From the NCBI RefSeq assembly GCF_000826655.1, contig NZ_JXJO01000002.1, forward strand, positions 1 through 64,000: DNA of 64,000 nt, in the 5' to 3' direction. The DNA comes from Psychroserpens damuponensis. Its GTDB lineage: Bacteria; Bacteroidota; Bacteroidia; Flavobacteriales; Flavobacteriaceae. This document shows, piece by piece, positions 37,901-47,389 of the stretch (position 1 is its first letter; each line of letters opens with the position of its first letter). The notes under the pieces are model-generated. The model had not been told where the DNA came from. It searched no databases and saw only the letters and a list, made by a program, of their open reading frames with translations. Position numbers and translations under genes: made by a program.

Positions 37901-38304
37901 TCCTTTTTATCATAACTATCAATAAATGTTTTATAAGCCGAAGCTAATCGATGAATAATAGACCCGTTGTATGAATCACTTTTTTTTCCTTTATATAATT
38001 CAGAAAATATATATGGATCTTTAGCTTTTCTAGTGCTATATTTTAGTTGCGAAATGACTATTCTATTTGCCTTTTCAAAATCATTACCACCATAATACTC
38101 GGATAAATCAATACCTAGAAGCTTTTCTCCTGTTGGATCAGAATTAATTGAAAAATTTCTTTCTACATCTTCTATGTAAATTGCTTTTAGCCCATTATCA
38201 TCAAAGTTTAGCATTTCGAAGGACTTTTGCATGGTCCACAAAACATGAAAGTCATCTCCAGCGTTTGAAAGATCTGCGTCTTGTATCTTTTTTTTTACGG
38301 TCAA
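31876..38304 (-). CDS. Giant STAND NTPase with possible Cap4-like nuclease N-terminus (Avs-like anti-phage candidate)
   Basis: This 2,142-residue protein has three parts. Residues ~15-200 may be a PD-(D/E)xK/Cap4-type nuclease: Glu45 in IYIEDVE, Asp66, and QLK at 86-88 in VISQLKYST. Residues ~290-600 are a STAND/NACHT-type NTPase with Walker A GGAGIGKST (320-328), Walker B LNIIIDAADN (418-427), sensor CNIIFTTRT and a winged-helix region. The remaining ~1,500 residues are an alpha-helical repeat-like sensor region. This nuclease-STAND-large sensor layout is that of AVAST (Avs) defence proteins, but sequence is too divergent for me to name a type. Translation must begin at TTG 38304, because no ATG precedes the nuclease domain; the next Met (about residue 25) would cut into it. 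Confidence 0.75.
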   Translation of the reverse strand: MTVKKKIQDADLSNAGDDFHVLWTMQKSFEMLNFDDNGLKAIYIEDVERNFSINSDPTGEKLLGIDLSEYYGGNDFEKANRIVISQLKYSTRKAKDPYIFSELYKGKKSDSYNGSIIHRLASAYKTFIDSYDKKEVQKKIIIKLVSNRNIKPVQLEVLSNIKTYLKSNKGKISFNKVLDQDFIKYKKSLINLCSASKLNLTEFTDFLRILDFDDCGANSRNAIKLDLVKAISETAVTYKTQYNALYLMIWNKCMPESDNSRILTVTNLIASLGFDGGSVENLFPVKQNFVELTEQVRREQLDEILNILNKKKSRIICLHGGAGIGKSTIVQQIKQNLPKFSECIIFDCYGKGAYQYSSDRRHLPKYGLVQIANDIAKNIGTSFLLNKGDSNEVYIRELEKRLNKGVEILKKRNPNATLNIIIDAADNSVVAAKIHNELSFTQLLVNFNIPEGCNIIFTTRTFRKGTLNLPNDCTNIPLRSFSQNETEIFVKNHFPDVKIKQVEEFHKYTDGVPRAQFYALDLKLNGINELINYLKPNGKKVEDFILDKIKEAESRLGDSDKHLISDFLKLLITLPRPVPLEYLAEIMKVEKCVLHDLKSELWTGLICDDNQFEFRDEDFENFIRKEYLLDDNELSKIADVFLIKSELDFYAAKSLGFILYNANRYDNLKEIVLERKNLDSILDPVRKKEIYIDRVKQAIKLSKSENDFVTLFKLIFIAAEEAKTDKALFDLLVNHPELILQYGDEYSLQKYKLNSEETTWGGSFHLKLSAAYSRSNKEVAIRHLNTANEWLNWKHSNKEILENDFNNDYNISSIDISCETEAVLRLYGVERSVKSLFRWTPESIRLFSGNHLIKSLFQFSSDVEISDWLKSAEKLRLDIQIFIVTKLFQYKRAIHFDLKKLVLKTLRCKKIKFDIRFHSVLVDFCEILLFKGKYRDEVLQILTSINYNVPQRIPYFRNQFDDGKDEIYMDLALRSKILKASIINESISLNHIYPKKFKDIDKIEDYEKRRHLESDKQEFDNFYSFNLFIYQLRSKIFLNEIELDDLISEFQDVCQKINSSYDFDYKAGHRSQDQKLFFVSKLSKLIGLLHKKSLINNVLTSFKKMPYTGIRFTILNTIQYTREFDDLSLKLLNEIDKKLDKINVTSQELVDDYIKCTFISSKIDKEVGKYFFEKSIESVQEIEYNEAFSKIRCLYSLTQLGINKANPELAYKYARFVEYCDVSLDGYEKKHFPYENALMGIANIDLPSMFSTICRWHHRNIVDIGSYAFSVLNKSFKNGFLCHKETTSLLPLYQLNHYSENLIDFYESILNKFDENQDIQGKTDFVAVLLRRYKSVQDKSILKKIYEKVKSGAFIQQVVLDDLSDYINFLNQIEETEKNTITNHYPKQEYNHDIDIDSLDVTSTLELEAVIEQITLRDENFGRWKVDRFLSDIIIKINVSEYTTHLEALVRIDSNVLSYYSLNDALKQRLKDWSYHPSVNRWKEENFKYVLSSWFNHFNEHKRFSVWSVNKLADLFDLDENLLADTILELIPEKIDELSDESLYDIFELIKLKLSKGENEQLLVWALERWSVKVKEDVSDGVWCKNLIPPQNKDEVLANLLRFLLGYPNKLYRWRAIHSLKNLVDSNIDVLKHLLEKQNIDNCYPFQNKSYRFYWISAKLYLWIAIEKISIDDPNLILRFKSILISELQNSDLPHVLIKYFVKKTCLNILEVNQDSFEEHEKHVINNCLVSKFEKAEGEELSIGQRKYSSNKDGNWRFDFDTMDTLPYWYSSLGDLFNLTKYDVADLADKHIIEKWGYTGNTHEDDYLTNQLYNDDWRLTNRGHGTIPQIETLETYFEYHSMFCAANDLLINEPQAIEDYYWESWDKWLKSNANTWDKFWVSDLVDSIPLKEKYWKIEYSKFDKDWRDNIEEEKFDKEVGISNFKNNSFIVPHGYSKRYMGDNTEMIYIRSAIVSPKTSEALLRALQGAENHHDYALPVDRDGNENEINQLGFELTSFIKYNENETQGKGLDEHDYLFKDIGYSFACFSEKVLDMFPIRLTEDLKNAYLHDKLIMKNINWHEVTDERYRSLTLLQSEASLLEVDFNFILSVLNQSKKNMIIECHIEKQIKEKDYSFKDNNRTWEHTKLYLIKPDGTIKTVRR

Positions 38305-38356
38305 GTAGTTTAATATTAAATTTTTATACTGAAACTTAAAAGTGATAAGTTTATAA

Positions 38357-38378
38357 TAAAAAACACTCTATTAAGAGT
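38357..38378 (-). terminator. Intrinsic terminator upstream of the STAND gene
   Basis: On the minus strand CACTCT-TAAT-AGAGTG is followed by a T-rich run, 53 bases before the TTG start of the STAND gene. It should stop transcripts arriving from the integrase side, or act as a leader attenuator if the STAND promoter lies further upstream. Confidence 0.6.
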
Positions 38379-38787
38379 GCTACATTATACTATCCTAATT
38401 TATTAATTTATAATTAATTAAAGGCAGAATTCTATTAAAATTCAATTAGTTTTTTTTAACATCAAAATTTCATATCGTATCACTATCATAACTTTTTTAA
38501 TCATATGGTAATTTAGTTTACATCTATTTTCAATGATTCAAAATTCAATTTACACTTGCAGTCTATGAGTTTTACTCTAATTCAACACTAAAATAAAACA
38601 AATAAATCAAGCTCTTGAACAAAAGAATTTCACTAAAAAATGATGGTCTAGAAAAAAAACGCATAATGTAAATGTAATCAGAATAAGCTATCGAAAAATC
38701 ATAATGTTCTCCAATAAATCAAAATATGAATAACGACCATACATCTCTTTTGGCACATTCTTAACCAAATGTTAACGACCATTTATT
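38379..38787. other. Non-coding AT-rich stretch in the island
   Basis: About 400 bases of very AT-rich sequence with no open frame that looks coding on either strand, no repeat and no RNA signature. The promoter of the STAND operon may lie at its left end. Confidence 0.3.
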
Positions 38788-39085
38788 TTATCTAGAATAA
38801 GATAAAACATCTGCTTTAGTTGCTGGTTTTTTAGAGTTCGGAATCAAAACCGATTTCAAACTAGAAGCTAATAATGCTCCAGCAGCTGCATTTCCAACAC
38901 CAGTATAACTCATTTTATCCTTGCGAATTTTTGGAAATTCCATAAGCACATTTATTTGCTGAGTTTTAGATTCATTTACAACAATTATATTCTTACTATT
39001 TCTTATTCGTCAAGTATTTGAACGATATCACTTAGAACAATATTTCTTAATTCGGCTTCTTTTAAGTACGTATTCAATGGAATAA
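38788..39085 (-). pseudogene. Small decayed coding remnant with an intact 51-codon tail
   Basis: On the minus strand, ATG 38943 opens 51 codons to the stop at 38788 (MEFPKIRKDKMSYTG..., then NAAAGALLASSLKS and NSKKPATKADVL). The frame continues coding-like upstream of this ATG (IIVVNESKTQQINVL) until a stop near 39016. Another frame just upstream reads YLKEAELRNIVLSDIVQILDE. The simplest reading is the C-terminus of a larger gene broken by a frameshift. A genuine 51-residue protein is the alternative. I recognise no family. Confidence 0.4.
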
Positions 39086-39179
39086 TACATAAAACATATT
39101 ACCTAAAACAATTCAATTATCGTCAAACAAACGTTCCTTTGACGCTAAAATTCAATAAATAGTTCAATTTACTTGTAAA

Positions 39180-39839
39180 TTATTTAATTTTTAAATGAAA
39201 AACATGTTTGAGTAAATAATTGTCAGCCTCAACATCCGATAGCAAAAGTGGTTTCTTATTTTGTTTTTCTGTTAGGGATAAATCAACTTTTGAAACATGC
39301 TGAACATTTGAATCTAAAAAATTATTTTCCTTTTCTAAAAACTTTTTAAGTCCGTTTATATTAAACTCTTTATTTACCGAACCAAATTTCACCATTATCT
39401 CTTTACGATGGTCATTAATAGCATTAAATTGAATATCTAAATAGAACTGAATTCCATCAAAATAATTTTTAGCTTTATTCTTTGCATCGTCTCTACACAA
39501 CAATGCGAAATTATACCAGGTATTTAGAGACACCTTATATTCGTCTAATAAAAACTTGAAAGTTTTATCACTTAAGGTGTTTTCTAAATCTAGTAATTGA
39601 AATAAGTTTGACTTCAAAATTCTTTCTCGGTTCATAATTTCTAAATTATCAAAACCAAAGTTAATATCATGAGGCTTACCTTTACCATCATAAAAAATAA
39701 GATGATCTATGAGATTAGAATTTTCAAACTCCCCAATGCTCTGCTTATCCATCAACTCAATTAAATTACTTGGCAAATAGACAATGAATGGTCTTCGGAT
39801 GCTTAAAATAAGATCTTGCATATCTTGGTTAAATGCCAT
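39180..39839 (-). CDS. Integrase-linked protein of unknown function
   Basis: This 219-residue soluble protein starts one base after the integrase stop, so it is almost certainly in the integrase operon. It begins MAFNQDMQDLILSIRRPFIVYLP and contains a helical middle section (FKFLLDEYKVSLNTWYNFALLCRDDAKN), with no zinc, nuclease or DNA-binding motif I can name. Position suggests an excision, regulation or mobilisation role, but that is inference. Confidence 0.6.
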   Translation of the reverse strand: MAFNQDMQDLILSIRRPFIVYLPSNLIELMDKQSIGEFENSNLIDHLIFYDGKGKPHDINFGFDNLEIMNRERILKSNLFQLLDLENTLSDKTFKFLLDEYKVSLNTWYNFALLCRDDAKNKAKNYFDGIQFYLDIQFNAINDHRKEIMVKFGSVNKEFNINGLKKFLEKENNFLDSNVQHVSKVDLSLTEKQNKKPLLLSDVEADNYLLKHVFHLKIK

Positions 39840-39840
39840 A

Positions 39841-41184
<1,344 letters not shown>

Positions 41185-41215
41185 AAAAAAACGGTTTAGA
41201 GTGAACTAAACCGTT
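41185..41215 (-). terminator. Hairpin plus T-run between tRNA-Met and the integrase start
   Basis: Stem AACGGTTTAG/CTAAACCGTT (41190-41199 and 41206-41215) with a 6-base loop is followed on the minus strand by six T that run directly into the integrase ATG at 41184. It has the form of a tRNA terminator, yet is placed where incomplete termination would express the integrase from the tRNA promoter. Confidence 0.65.
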
Positions 41216-41235
41216 GATTTTGAAAGAATTTAATC

Positions 41236-41311
<76 letters not shown>

Positions 41312-41594
41312 ATGTATTCAAAAAATAACTGTCTTAGCTTTTAACTTTCGGCTCATAATACCGACTCAATCATTTTAGGACTGCAAATATAAAAGCTTTT
41401 TTAGATATTACCAATATATTTCATAAAGATTTCAGCAGATTATAATCTTTATATTTACTCACCTATTAATGAAGCTATTAAACATCATAAAGTTTTTAAA
41501 TTTCAGTATTCGGCATAAAAAAAACTCTCAGCACATAAAATACTGAGAGCCTAAACTAATTTAAAACTAACTATCTAATTATATTTATACGTTA
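41312..41594. other. tRNA promoter region and downstream terminator of the LRR gene
   Basis: The tRNA promoter should lie just upstream of 41312 on the minus strand. At about 41519-41552 the minus strand has GCTCTCAGTA and TGCTGAGAGT arms followed by a T-run, an intrinsic terminator for the LRR gene. I see nothing else. Confidence 0.5.
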
Positions 41595-42509
41595 TTAATC
41601 GTCATCTTCCTCAGTATCCAAGGTCGCAATTGAACTTTGGTTATTGACATCTACGAAATCAAATTGCTTTAAATTTGGTAGTTTAGCTTGGAGATCTACT
41701 AACTCACCTTTAAAATCATTGTTACCTATTAGTAAAATTTTCAGGTTACTTAAACTCGCCATTTGATTTGGCAATTTTCCGTAGAAAGCATTATTAGAGA
41801 TTACTAACTCCTCAAGGTTTGTTAAACTACAAATTGAGCTTGGTAACGTACCAAAAAAATTATTTTCAAAAAGACTAATAACTTTTAACCCTTTTGCATT
41901 GGATATAGTCTTTGGTAACTTACCAGACATTTGATTACTACTTAATAAAATTTCTTTTAACTTAGATAACTCACCTATTGATTTTGGCAACTCTCCAGTT
42001 AATTCATTATTATATAACTCTAATGTGTTTAAATTTTTTAACTGACCAATTGTTGATGGAATTTCACCTTGAATACCATTCATAAACAATTGTAACTTTC
42101 TTAAAGAATTTAATTCTCCAATCTCTTCTGGTAAAGGATTGGTGAGCTTATTAAACGCTACATTTAACGTTACCAATGATTTCAAATTTTTAATTGTTGT
42201 TGGAATACCTCCTGAAATTCTATTTCTAAAAAAATTGATATGTCTTAAGTGCACTAAGTCTCCAATTTCTTGAGGAATTGTACCACTTAGATTATTATAT
42301 TCTAAATTAAGTCCAATAACTTTATCACCTTTTACCGTAACTCCATGCCATTCTTGAACTGGCTTATTTAAATCCCAAGTTGTACTCCATTGAGCACCAT
42401 TTGTAGAATTATAAATTGCTTTTAAAGCGTCTTTTTCTAATGTTGAAACGTTACCAAAGGACAAAAAAGTAACAAAACAGAATATTAATGTAAGTCTAGC
42501 GGTTTTCAT
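41595..42509 (-). CDS. Exported leucine-rich-repeat protein
   Basis: Starting at ATG 42509 gives 304 residues with a signal peptide (MKTARLTLIFCFVTFLSFG). The upstream in-frame ATG at 42575 would add 22 non-signal residues, so I reject it. The body begins with an LRR cap (LKAIYNSTNGAQWSTTWDL) and has about eight plant-type LRRs with the G(x)IPxxIGxLxxLxxLxLxxN pattern, then an acidic tail (DTEEDDD). Such proteins bind ligands at the cell surface; the ligand is unknown. No sorting domain is present. It is a likely core gene just outside the island. Confidence 0.85.
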   Translation of the reverse strand: MKTARLTLIFCFVTFLSFGNVSTLEKDALKAIYNSTNGAQWSTTWDLNKPVQEWHGVTVKGDKVIGLNLEYNNLSGTIPQEIGDLVHLRHINFFRNRISGGIPTTIKNLKSLVTLNVAFNKLTNPLPEEIGELNSLRKLQLFMNGIQGEIPSTIGQLKNLNTLELYNNELTGELPKSIGELSKLKEILLSSNQMSGKLPKTISNAKGLKVISLFENNFFGTLPSSICSLTNLEELVISNNAFYGKLPNQMASLSNLKILLIGNNDFKGELVDLQAKLPNLKQFDFVDVNNQSSIATLDTEEDDD

Positions 42510-42651
42510 TTGAATAGATTTCGCTGAGGGAGGCATTTCTAATACGAATATAGTAGAATAACCGATATAAGACAATTTTTTTCGACGAACTGCATACCTA
42601 TTTACCTAAAATAAACACAACAACCTGATTTAGAGTTAATTACAAAAACAC

Positions 42652-42834
42652 CTACTGTTCAATATTTTGAGCATCAAAACTAGTGATTGACTGATTTTCA
42701 ACCGATACCACCAATTGAATTGGGTTACAACAAATCTCACAGTCTTCTATGTATTTTTGATGCGATTGAGAAACATCAATAAGCATTGATATGGACTCCC
42801 AACAGTAAGGACACTGAAAAAAATGTTCATGCAT
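42652..42834 (-). CDS. CPXCG cysteine-rich protein
   Basis: This 60-residue protein carries FFQCPYCWES near its start and EDCEICCNPI in the middle, the two cysteine pairs of the CPXCG family, presumably a zinc knuckle. Function is unknown. It is typical of Bacteroidota and gamma-proteobacteria at this size. It lies between the RND efflux operon and the LRR gene on the same strand. Confidence 0.8.
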   Translation of the reverse strand: MHEHFFQCPYCWESISMLIDVSQSHQKYIEDCEICCNPIQLVVSVENQSITSFDAQNIEQ

Positions 42835-42877
42835 AATGTAATTATTTTCTCTATATTCTTAAAGGTATCTTCGGAAA

Positions 42878-44197
42878 TTAAAACTCTACATTAAGTAGTT
42901 CTCCACTTAATTGTAATACAGTTAACTCGGCCAACTTAGCATCATATTTTGCTTGATTTCGACTTAATTCTGAGTTAAGTAAATTAAGTTGTGCTTGACG
43001 AAACTCTATAGAGGTCACTTGACCTATCTTAAACTTTTCTTGCGTACGCTCAAAATTATTTTGTGATGTCTTAATATTAGCTTCTTGAACTTGAAAAATC
43101 ACTAATTTATTTTGATAATCATCCCAAGCATTATTGAAATTACGCTCTATGTCTATATTGAGTTGCTCTTTTTGAAGCTTTTGGTTCTCTAGATTAATCT
43201 TGGCATTTTTAACACGTGTCAAAGTCCCACCGCCATCAAAAATATTCCAAGATAAATTTAAACCAGCAGATAATCCAGAAGTTGTACTTTGAATGGTAAA
43301 CGCTAAAGGATTATCTGTAGTAGATTCATTCCAACCGTAAGAGCCTTCTAATCCTATTGTAGGTAAAAATTGAGCCTTGTTGGTTTTAATATCTAGTTGA
43401 CTAATATTTATATTTCGTTCTGTTTGTAGCAAAGACACATTGTTAGCTTTGGCTTTCTCTAAAAGCTCCTCTTTATTAAGGGCTAATAAAAAACTTAAAT
43501 CTGTATCTACATTATAATCGTCAACAATTTGATTTCCTAAAACTACATTTAAATCACGTTTTGTATTTCTTAATTGTTGTTTAGCATTAATAAGGTTAAT
43601 ACTATCATTATTAATATCAACTTCTGCGTTTAAAACAGCTAATTTAGTGCTTTGACCATAATCAAATTGATAGCCAGCTCTTATTAACCTGTCTTTTGAG
43701 ATGATGAGCGTTTCTTCTAAAGCATCGGTATTTTCAGAAAGTTGAGCAACCGTATAATAGATTGAGAATAATTGTAGCATAGTAGTCTCGATGGTTTCAC
43801 GAGCTTCTAATTCTGATAATTGGTGTTCTTCTTTTAAACGTTTATAATTATATAATCGACCTAAACCATCAAAAAGCGTGTAGTTTAAATTCACGGCTGC
43901 ACTATATCGTCGAGTCTCAACACCTCGAGCCGTAATAACATCGCCATCAACACGCTGACCTTCAGAATCTTGAATGTCTAACGCTGCTCCAGAACTACCT
44001 GTTAACGTAGGTAAGTAACCAGAGTTTAAAATTCCGGTATTATTTTCTGCTACTTTAACTGTATTGTTTGCTATTTTAATTCCGTAGTTATGCTCTAAAG
44101 CAAGCTCTACAGCTTCATTAGTAGTTAATACTTGTTGTGCATTGGTTATTATTCCGAAGAAAAATAAAGCGTAAGCACTATATCGTTTAATGTTCAT
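42878..44197 (-). CDS. TolC-family outer-membrane efflux protein
   Basis: This 439-residue protein has a signal peptide (...FFGIITNAQQ) and the duplicated TolC-type helical hairpin pattern (LTTNEAVELALEHNYGIKIA, QLSELEARETIE; QAQLNLLNSELSRNQAKYDAKLAEL near the C-terminus). It forms the outer-membrane duct of the tripartite pump whose other two parts are encoded just upstream. Its start overlaps the RND gene end by 11 bases. Confidence 0.9.
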   Translation of the reverse strand: MNIKRYSAYALFFFGIITNAQQVLTTNEAVELALEHNYGIKIANNTVKVAENNTGILNSGYLPTLTGSSGAALDIQDSEGQRVDGDVITARGVETRRYSAAVNLNYTLFDGLGRLYNYKRLKEEHQLSELEARETIETTMLQLFSIYYTVAQLSENTDALEETLIISKDRLIRAGYQFDYGQSTKLAVLNAEVDINNDSINLINAKQQLRNTKRDLNVVLGNQIVDDYNVDTDLSFLLALNKEELLEKAKANNVSLLQTERNINISQLDIKTNKAQFLPTIGLEGSYGWNESTTDNPLAFTIQSTTSGLSAGLNLSWNIFDGGGTLTRVKNAKINLENQKLQKEQLNIDIERNFNNAWDDYQNKLVIFQVQEANIKTSQNNFERTQEKFKIGQVTSIEFRQAQLNLLNSELSRNQAKYDAKLAELTVLQLSGELLNVEF

Positions 44198-47100
44198 TTT
44201 CTTCTTTTTGTTCTTTAATAGCGCGTTCTACTTCTTCTTTTGAAACTTCTTTTCCTGTCGCCAACCATTTTCCGTTCTGCTTAATTGAATTACTAAAAGA
44301 TAAAAATAGTGGTAAAACTAAAAGTGTTAATACGGTTGCATACGCAATACCAAAGGAAATTGAAATCGCCATAGGTTTTAAAAATTGAGCTTGCCTACTT
44401 TTTTCTAATAGTAAAGGTGCTAATCCAGCTACTGTGGTTAATGACGTTAAGAAAATAGCTCTAAAACGAGATTTCCCTGCGTCTAAAAGTGCATTGTCAA
44501 ACGACATACCTTCGCGTAAATTGGTATTAAATTTCCCGATGAGAACTAAACCATCGTTTACCATAATCCCAATTAATGCAATGATTCCTAGAAGTGATAA
44601 AATATTAACTGAAAACCCAAGAAGCCAATGTCCCCAAGCAACGGCTGTTAAGCTAAAAGGTACTAAAAGCATTAATAATAACGGCTGACTATAACTTCTA
44701 AATGTGAATGCAATAACGATGTAAATTAAAAATAAAATAGGGATACCTGCTTTGGCTAAAGAACTATTTAACTTCTCTTTTTCTCTATTTTGACCTTCAA
44801 ATGAGGCAGAAATGGTTGGGTATTTAGATTTTAACTCCACCATGGTAACGTCTTTTAGATCGGCTAAAATATCTGTTGTACTTGTACTAGGATCTTTTAA
44901 ATCTGCAGATACTTGTATTTCACGTTGCCCTTCTAGATGGTTTATAGCAACATCTCCTCTTTCTATAGTATATGTTGCAATGTCTTTTAAAGTTACACGT
45001 TCTCCTGTTGGAGTAACAATACGCATTTCATCTAAATCGTTTATAGATGCTCTATTGGTTCTATCATAACGTACCCAAACTCTAATTTCATCTTGACCTC
45101 TTTGAAAACGTTGCGCTTGAGTACCAAAAAAACCAGAACGCACCTGACTCATTACAGTACTCAAATTTAAACCTAATAAGTAAGCACTTTCTTTTAATTC
45201 TATACGTATTTCTTTAATACCTGCCGGATCGTTATCTTCAATATCCTTTAGTAAAGGGTTTGTTGAAAGCACTTGTTTTAATTCAATTTTTGCGGCTTTA
45301 AGTTCTTCAATATTATTTCCTAAAAGCGATACCGAAACTGGGCTTCCTCCAAAATTACCTCCAGAACCAAAAATTAAACGCTCTGTACCAATTACTGGAC
45401 CCACTAATTCTCTTAATCTATTTGCTACCATTGAAGATTTAATAGCATCTGGCCGTTCCTCTCCTGGTAACATATTAATTCTTAAACTAGCACTAGAGCT
45501 GCTGTTTATGGTTAAAATAGTATTTTCAAAAAGTTGTTTATCTGTACCTTTTAAATACTTCTCTGTTAATTCTTGATTTACTATAAATGATTTTTCTTCA
45601 ATCATAGAAATAATTGAATCTGTAACTTTTTCATTTGTTCCGTTTGGCATATCTAATTCAATAGACACACGATCACTTGCAATAGAAGGAAACATGGTTA
45701 CTCCTATAACTCCACCTCCAATGGCTCCAAAAGTTAAAATTAATAAAGCCAGAAAAATGCCTAAAGAAAGTAACTTAAAATTTAATACAAACGTAATTGT
45801 TGGTGTATATAGTTTATCTCTTAAAAAGTTCATAAAGTTGTCTCCTGCTTTATTAACTACTCTCATTTTAGAGAAAAACAATTTCATTTTAGATGGATTT
45901 TCTTCTTCCACTTTTGGCTTTAAAGCTTTAGAGTGTGCTAAATGCGCTGGTAAAATTATTAAGGCCTCTACCAACGACACTACCAAAGTAAGTATGACGA
46001 TGACGGCTACTTCACTAAAAAATTCTCCAATTCTACTATCTAAAAATAAGAATAATGAAAAGGCTAAAAGTGTCGTTATAATTGCTGAAACCACTGGTGG
46101 AATCACCTCCATTGTACCATCAATCGCAGCTTCAATAGGCGATTTTCCTTTTTCGTAATGCTGATAAATATTTTCGGCAATAACAATACCATCATCTACC
46201 AAAATACCAATAACGATTATCATCCCAAAAAGTGACAATACGTTAATTGTGACATCAAACTGTGCCGCAAAAATAAACATACCCAAAAACGAGATAGGCA
46301 AGCCAAACGCCACCCAAAATGCTAAGCGTGTATTTAAGAAAATAGAAAGAAATAACAACACTAACAGCATACCAACAATAGCATTTTCTGTTAATAAATC
46401 TGTACGTTGATTTAAGGTTGTAGACAAATCCCTAACCACATCTAATTGTACATTATTATGTTTTTGGTTATACGTTTCTATGTAATCTTTTACTTTATCT
46501 GCGGAAGAAATTAAGTCTTCAGTGTTTGTACTCGTAATTGATATATTAACTGATAATTTTTGATTAAAAAATGTCGCATTTGGAGTTTCTGAAAAACGAT
46601 CACGAATGATAGCTACATCTTTTAATCTAACAACTTTACCATCTGCCGAAGCCCTTACTACAATATTTGAAAGTTCATCTCCATAATACGAACGATTATT
46701 GGCACGAATGAGATACTCTTCTACATCAGTTTTTATAGTACCTCCAGTAGTTAAAATATTAGCTGTACTAACGGCTTGTGAGACTTCTAAAAATGTTAAG
46801 TTATAAGCTAATAAACTTGTTTCATTTACAGCAATTTCAATTTCTTCATCTGGATATCCTGAAATGGCTATTTGCGAAATGCCATCTATAGCTCTTAAAT
46901 CGTTTTCAACCTGCCTACCAATTTGTTTTAATGTTGCTAAGGGTATATTTTCTCCACTTAAAGCAAAAGAAATCGTTTCTCGCACTGCCTCTTGTTTCGC
47001 TACAATTAATGGTTCCATTCCTGAAGGAAAAGAAGGCACTCGATCTACAGCGTTTTTAACTTCAAGCAGCATGAAGTCGATATTTTCATCTTTTTCAATT

Positions 47101-47384
47101 TCAACAGTAATCGTACCACTGTTTTCTTTTGAAACAGATGTTACTCTATCTATACCTTTTAAACCTTTTAAATTATCTTCTATTTTAAGCACAACACCTT
47201 CTTCGATTTCTTGAGGTGAAGCTCCTGGATAAGCAACGGTTACATTAATTATTTTAGATTCTGTTAATGGAAAAAATGATGATTTTATAGAAGACACTCC
47301 TAAGTAACCAAAAATTACAAAAGCAATAATAAAAATATTAACAGCTACATGATACTTAATAAAATATGCAATGAGTTTTCTCAT
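44187..47384 (-). CDS. RND efflux transporter (AcrB/MexF superfamily)
   Basis: This 1,065-residue protein has the RND arrangement of 12 membrane helices and two large periplasmic loops. The proton-relay motif GILVDDGIVIAEN in helix 4, the second-half GIMVNDGLVLIGKF and the N-terminal ...FPLTESKIINVTVAYPGASP entry are clear. It is probably a drug or small-molecule exporter of the HAE type; no metal-specific residues are obvious. It lies between the membrane-fusion gene (5-base gap) and the TolC gene, so the operon is complete. Confidence 0.93.
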   Translation of the reverse strand: MRKLIAYFIKYHVAVNIFIIAFVIFGYLGVSSIKSSFFPLTESKIINVTVAYPGASPQEIEEGVVLKIEDNLKGLKGIDRVTSVSKENSGTITVEIEKDENIDFMLLEVKNAVDRVPSFPSGMEPLIVAKQEAVRETISFALSGENIPLATLKQIGRQVENDLRAIDGISQIAISGYPDEEIEIAVNETSLLAYNLTFLEVSQAVSTANILTTGGTIKTDVEEYLIRANNRSYYGDELSNIVVRASADGKVVRLKDVAIIRDRFSETPNATFFNQKLSVNISITSTNTEDLISSADKVKDYIETYNQKHNNVQLDVVRDLSTTLNQRTDLLTENAIVGMLLVLLFLSIFLNTRLAFWVAFGLPISFLGMFIFAAQFDVTINVLSLFGMIIVIGILVDDGIVIAENIYQHYEKGKSPIEAAIDGTMEVIPPVVSAIITTLLAFSLFLFLDSRIGEFFSEVAVIVILTLVVSLVEALIILPAHLAHSKALKPKVEEENPSKMKLFFSKMRVVNKAGDNFMNFLRDKLYTPTITFVLNFKLLSLGIFLALLILTFGAIGGGVIGVTMFPSIASDRVSIELDMPNGTNEKVTDSIISMIEEKSFIVNQELTEKYLKGTDKQLFENTILTINSSSSASLRINMLPGEERPDAIKSSMVANRLRELVGPVIGTERLIFGSGGNFGGSPVSVSLLGNNIEELKAAKIELKQVLSTNPLLKDIEDNDPAGIKEIRIELKESAYLLGLNLSTVMSQVRSGFFGTQAQRFQRGQDEIRVWVRYDRTNRASINDLDEMRIVTPTGERVTLKDIATYTIERGDVAINHLEGQREIQVSADLKDPSTSTTDILADLKDVTMVELKSKYPTISASFEGQNREKEKLNSSLAKAGIPILFLIYIVIAFTFRSYSQPLLLMLLVPFSLTAVAWGHWLLGFSVNILSLLGIIALIGIMVNDGLVLIGKFNTNLREGMSFDNALLDAGKSRFRAIFLTSLTTVAGLAPLLLEKSRQAQFLKPMAISISFGIAYATVLTLLVLPLFLSFSNSIKQNGKWLATGKEVSKEEVERAIKEQKEENEH

Positions 47385-47389
47385 GTGTA

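Noticed and set aside
45694-47214. Several 80-150-codon plus-strand frames inside the RND gene
   Set aside because: They are antisense to a clearly coding RND pump and show no independent motif or start context.
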